Source: Bryobacterales bacterium
GTDB taxonomy: Bacteria; Acidobacteriota; Terriglobia; Bryobacterales; Bryobacteraceae
NCBI GenBank assembly: GCA_003517725.1
Contig: DOZZ01000001.1
Coordinates: forward strand, 1 to 6,105
Direction: 5' to 3'
DNA: 6,105 nucleotides
Positions within the stretch are counted from its first letter, which is position 1. Each line of letters begins with the position of its first letter. The notes under the pieces were generated by a model. The model saw only the letters and a list, made by a program, of their open reading frames with translations. It ran no database searches and was not told the origin of the DNA. A program made the translations under genes and the position numbers. Positions 5,826-6,105 of this stretch are shown piece after piece.

Positions 5826-6105
5826 TTGCGGTCGCTGTTTTATGTTTTGTGTGCCATGGCTATCCAGCCCGGGACCGGCGTGGAGCTTGCCGCCGCGCCG
5901 GGGCCGGCCGAATATCAGGTGAAAGCGGCGTTCGTGTATAACTTCGCCAAATTTGTGGAATGGCCGCCGCACACGTTTAGCGACGCCGCCGCACCATTAA
6001 CCGTTGGCGTTCTGGGGCAGGATCCATTTGGCGACGGGTTGGAGCAGATCTTTAAAACGGACACGGTGGCGGGCCGAAGGGTGATCGTCAAGCGAGCGGC
6101 GGCCC
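5826..6105 (+). CDS. YfiR-family (DUF4154) periplasmic protein, 3' end outside window
   Basis: The frame encodes the YfiR/DUF4154 hallmark EYQVKAAFVYNFAKFVEW followed by PPHTF, then LTVGVLGQDPFGDGLEQI and VAGRRVIVKRAAA, running open to the window edge. In Pseudomonas, YfiR is a periplasmic repressor of the diguanylate cyclase YfiN; in other bacteria relatives sit beside receptors or membrane sensor enzymes. The start is unclear. TTG 5826, with GGAAA at 5811-5815, gives a compact signal peptide (MRSLFYVLCAMAIQ, then a likely cut near ELAAA). GTG 5778 would overlap the receptor end by 13 nt and give a longer N-terminus containing the same hydrophobic stretch. ATG 5856 would lose most of the signal peptide. 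Conserved residues begin about 28 codons after the TTG. It is likely co-transcribed with the receptor. Family assignment is strong; role is by analogy. Confidence 0.85.
   Translation, partial: MRSLFYVLCAMAIQPGTGVELAAAPGPAEYQVKAAFVYNFAKFVEWPPHTFSDAAAPLTVGVLGQDPFGDGLEQIFKTDTVAGRRVIVKRAAA

Overview
The window suggests a GC-rich Gram-negative bacterium, most likely a member of Acidobacteriota. This is inferred from the rsfS-rlmH-accD-folC gene order, the style of the TonB-dependent receptor, and the presence of outer-membrane and periplasmic proteins. I could not run a search, so the taxonomy is tentative. All recognisable genes are chromosomal. I see no mobile element, CRISPR array, tRNA, rRNA or clear Rho-independent terminator.

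Layout. Left (about 1-3028, + strand) is a compact housekeeping block: rsfS (ribosome silencing factor), rlmH (23S rRNA pseudouridine methyltransferase, start overlapping the rsfS stop), accD (acetyl-CoA carboxylase carboxyltransferase beta subunit) and folC (folylpolyglutamate/dihydrofolate synthase, 7 nt after accD). It joins two gene pairs that are often neighbours in other bacteria, rsfS-rlmH and accD-folC. Centre (3033-3698, - strand) is a small ROK-family sugar kinase resembling polyphosphate glucokinases, converging on folC with only 4 nt between stop codons. Right (3811 to the end, + strand) is a TonB-dependent outer-membrane receptor followed directly by a YfiR-family (DUF4154) periplasmic protein cut off by the window edge. 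A 112-nt divergent region separates the kinase and receptor starts.

The most notable observation is that the receptor reading frame is interrupted near its 3' end by an in-frame TAG (5683-5685). The same frame then continues with 34 codons of typical barrel ending, finishing in Trp-Gln-Phe and TAA at 5788-5790. The interruption therefore removes the last beta-strands and the terminal Phe needed for outer-membrane assembly. It could be a nonsense mutation, a sequence error or, less likely, a readthrough site. A second point is the start of rsfS: the only standard start (GTG 116) trims the conserved first helix, and the better-placed candidates are a CTG at 47 behind a GGAG, or an ATG at 27 that would need a frameshift.

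How the genes may work together: the left block couples ribosome biogenesis with lipid and folate metabolism, which is a growth-linked set. The receptor and YfiR-like protein probably form an envelope uptake or sensing unit, by analogy with YfiR proteins that control membrane signalling enzymes. The partner enzyme would lie beyond the right edge. I found no clearly novel system; the window is mostly conventional genes with a few anomalies.
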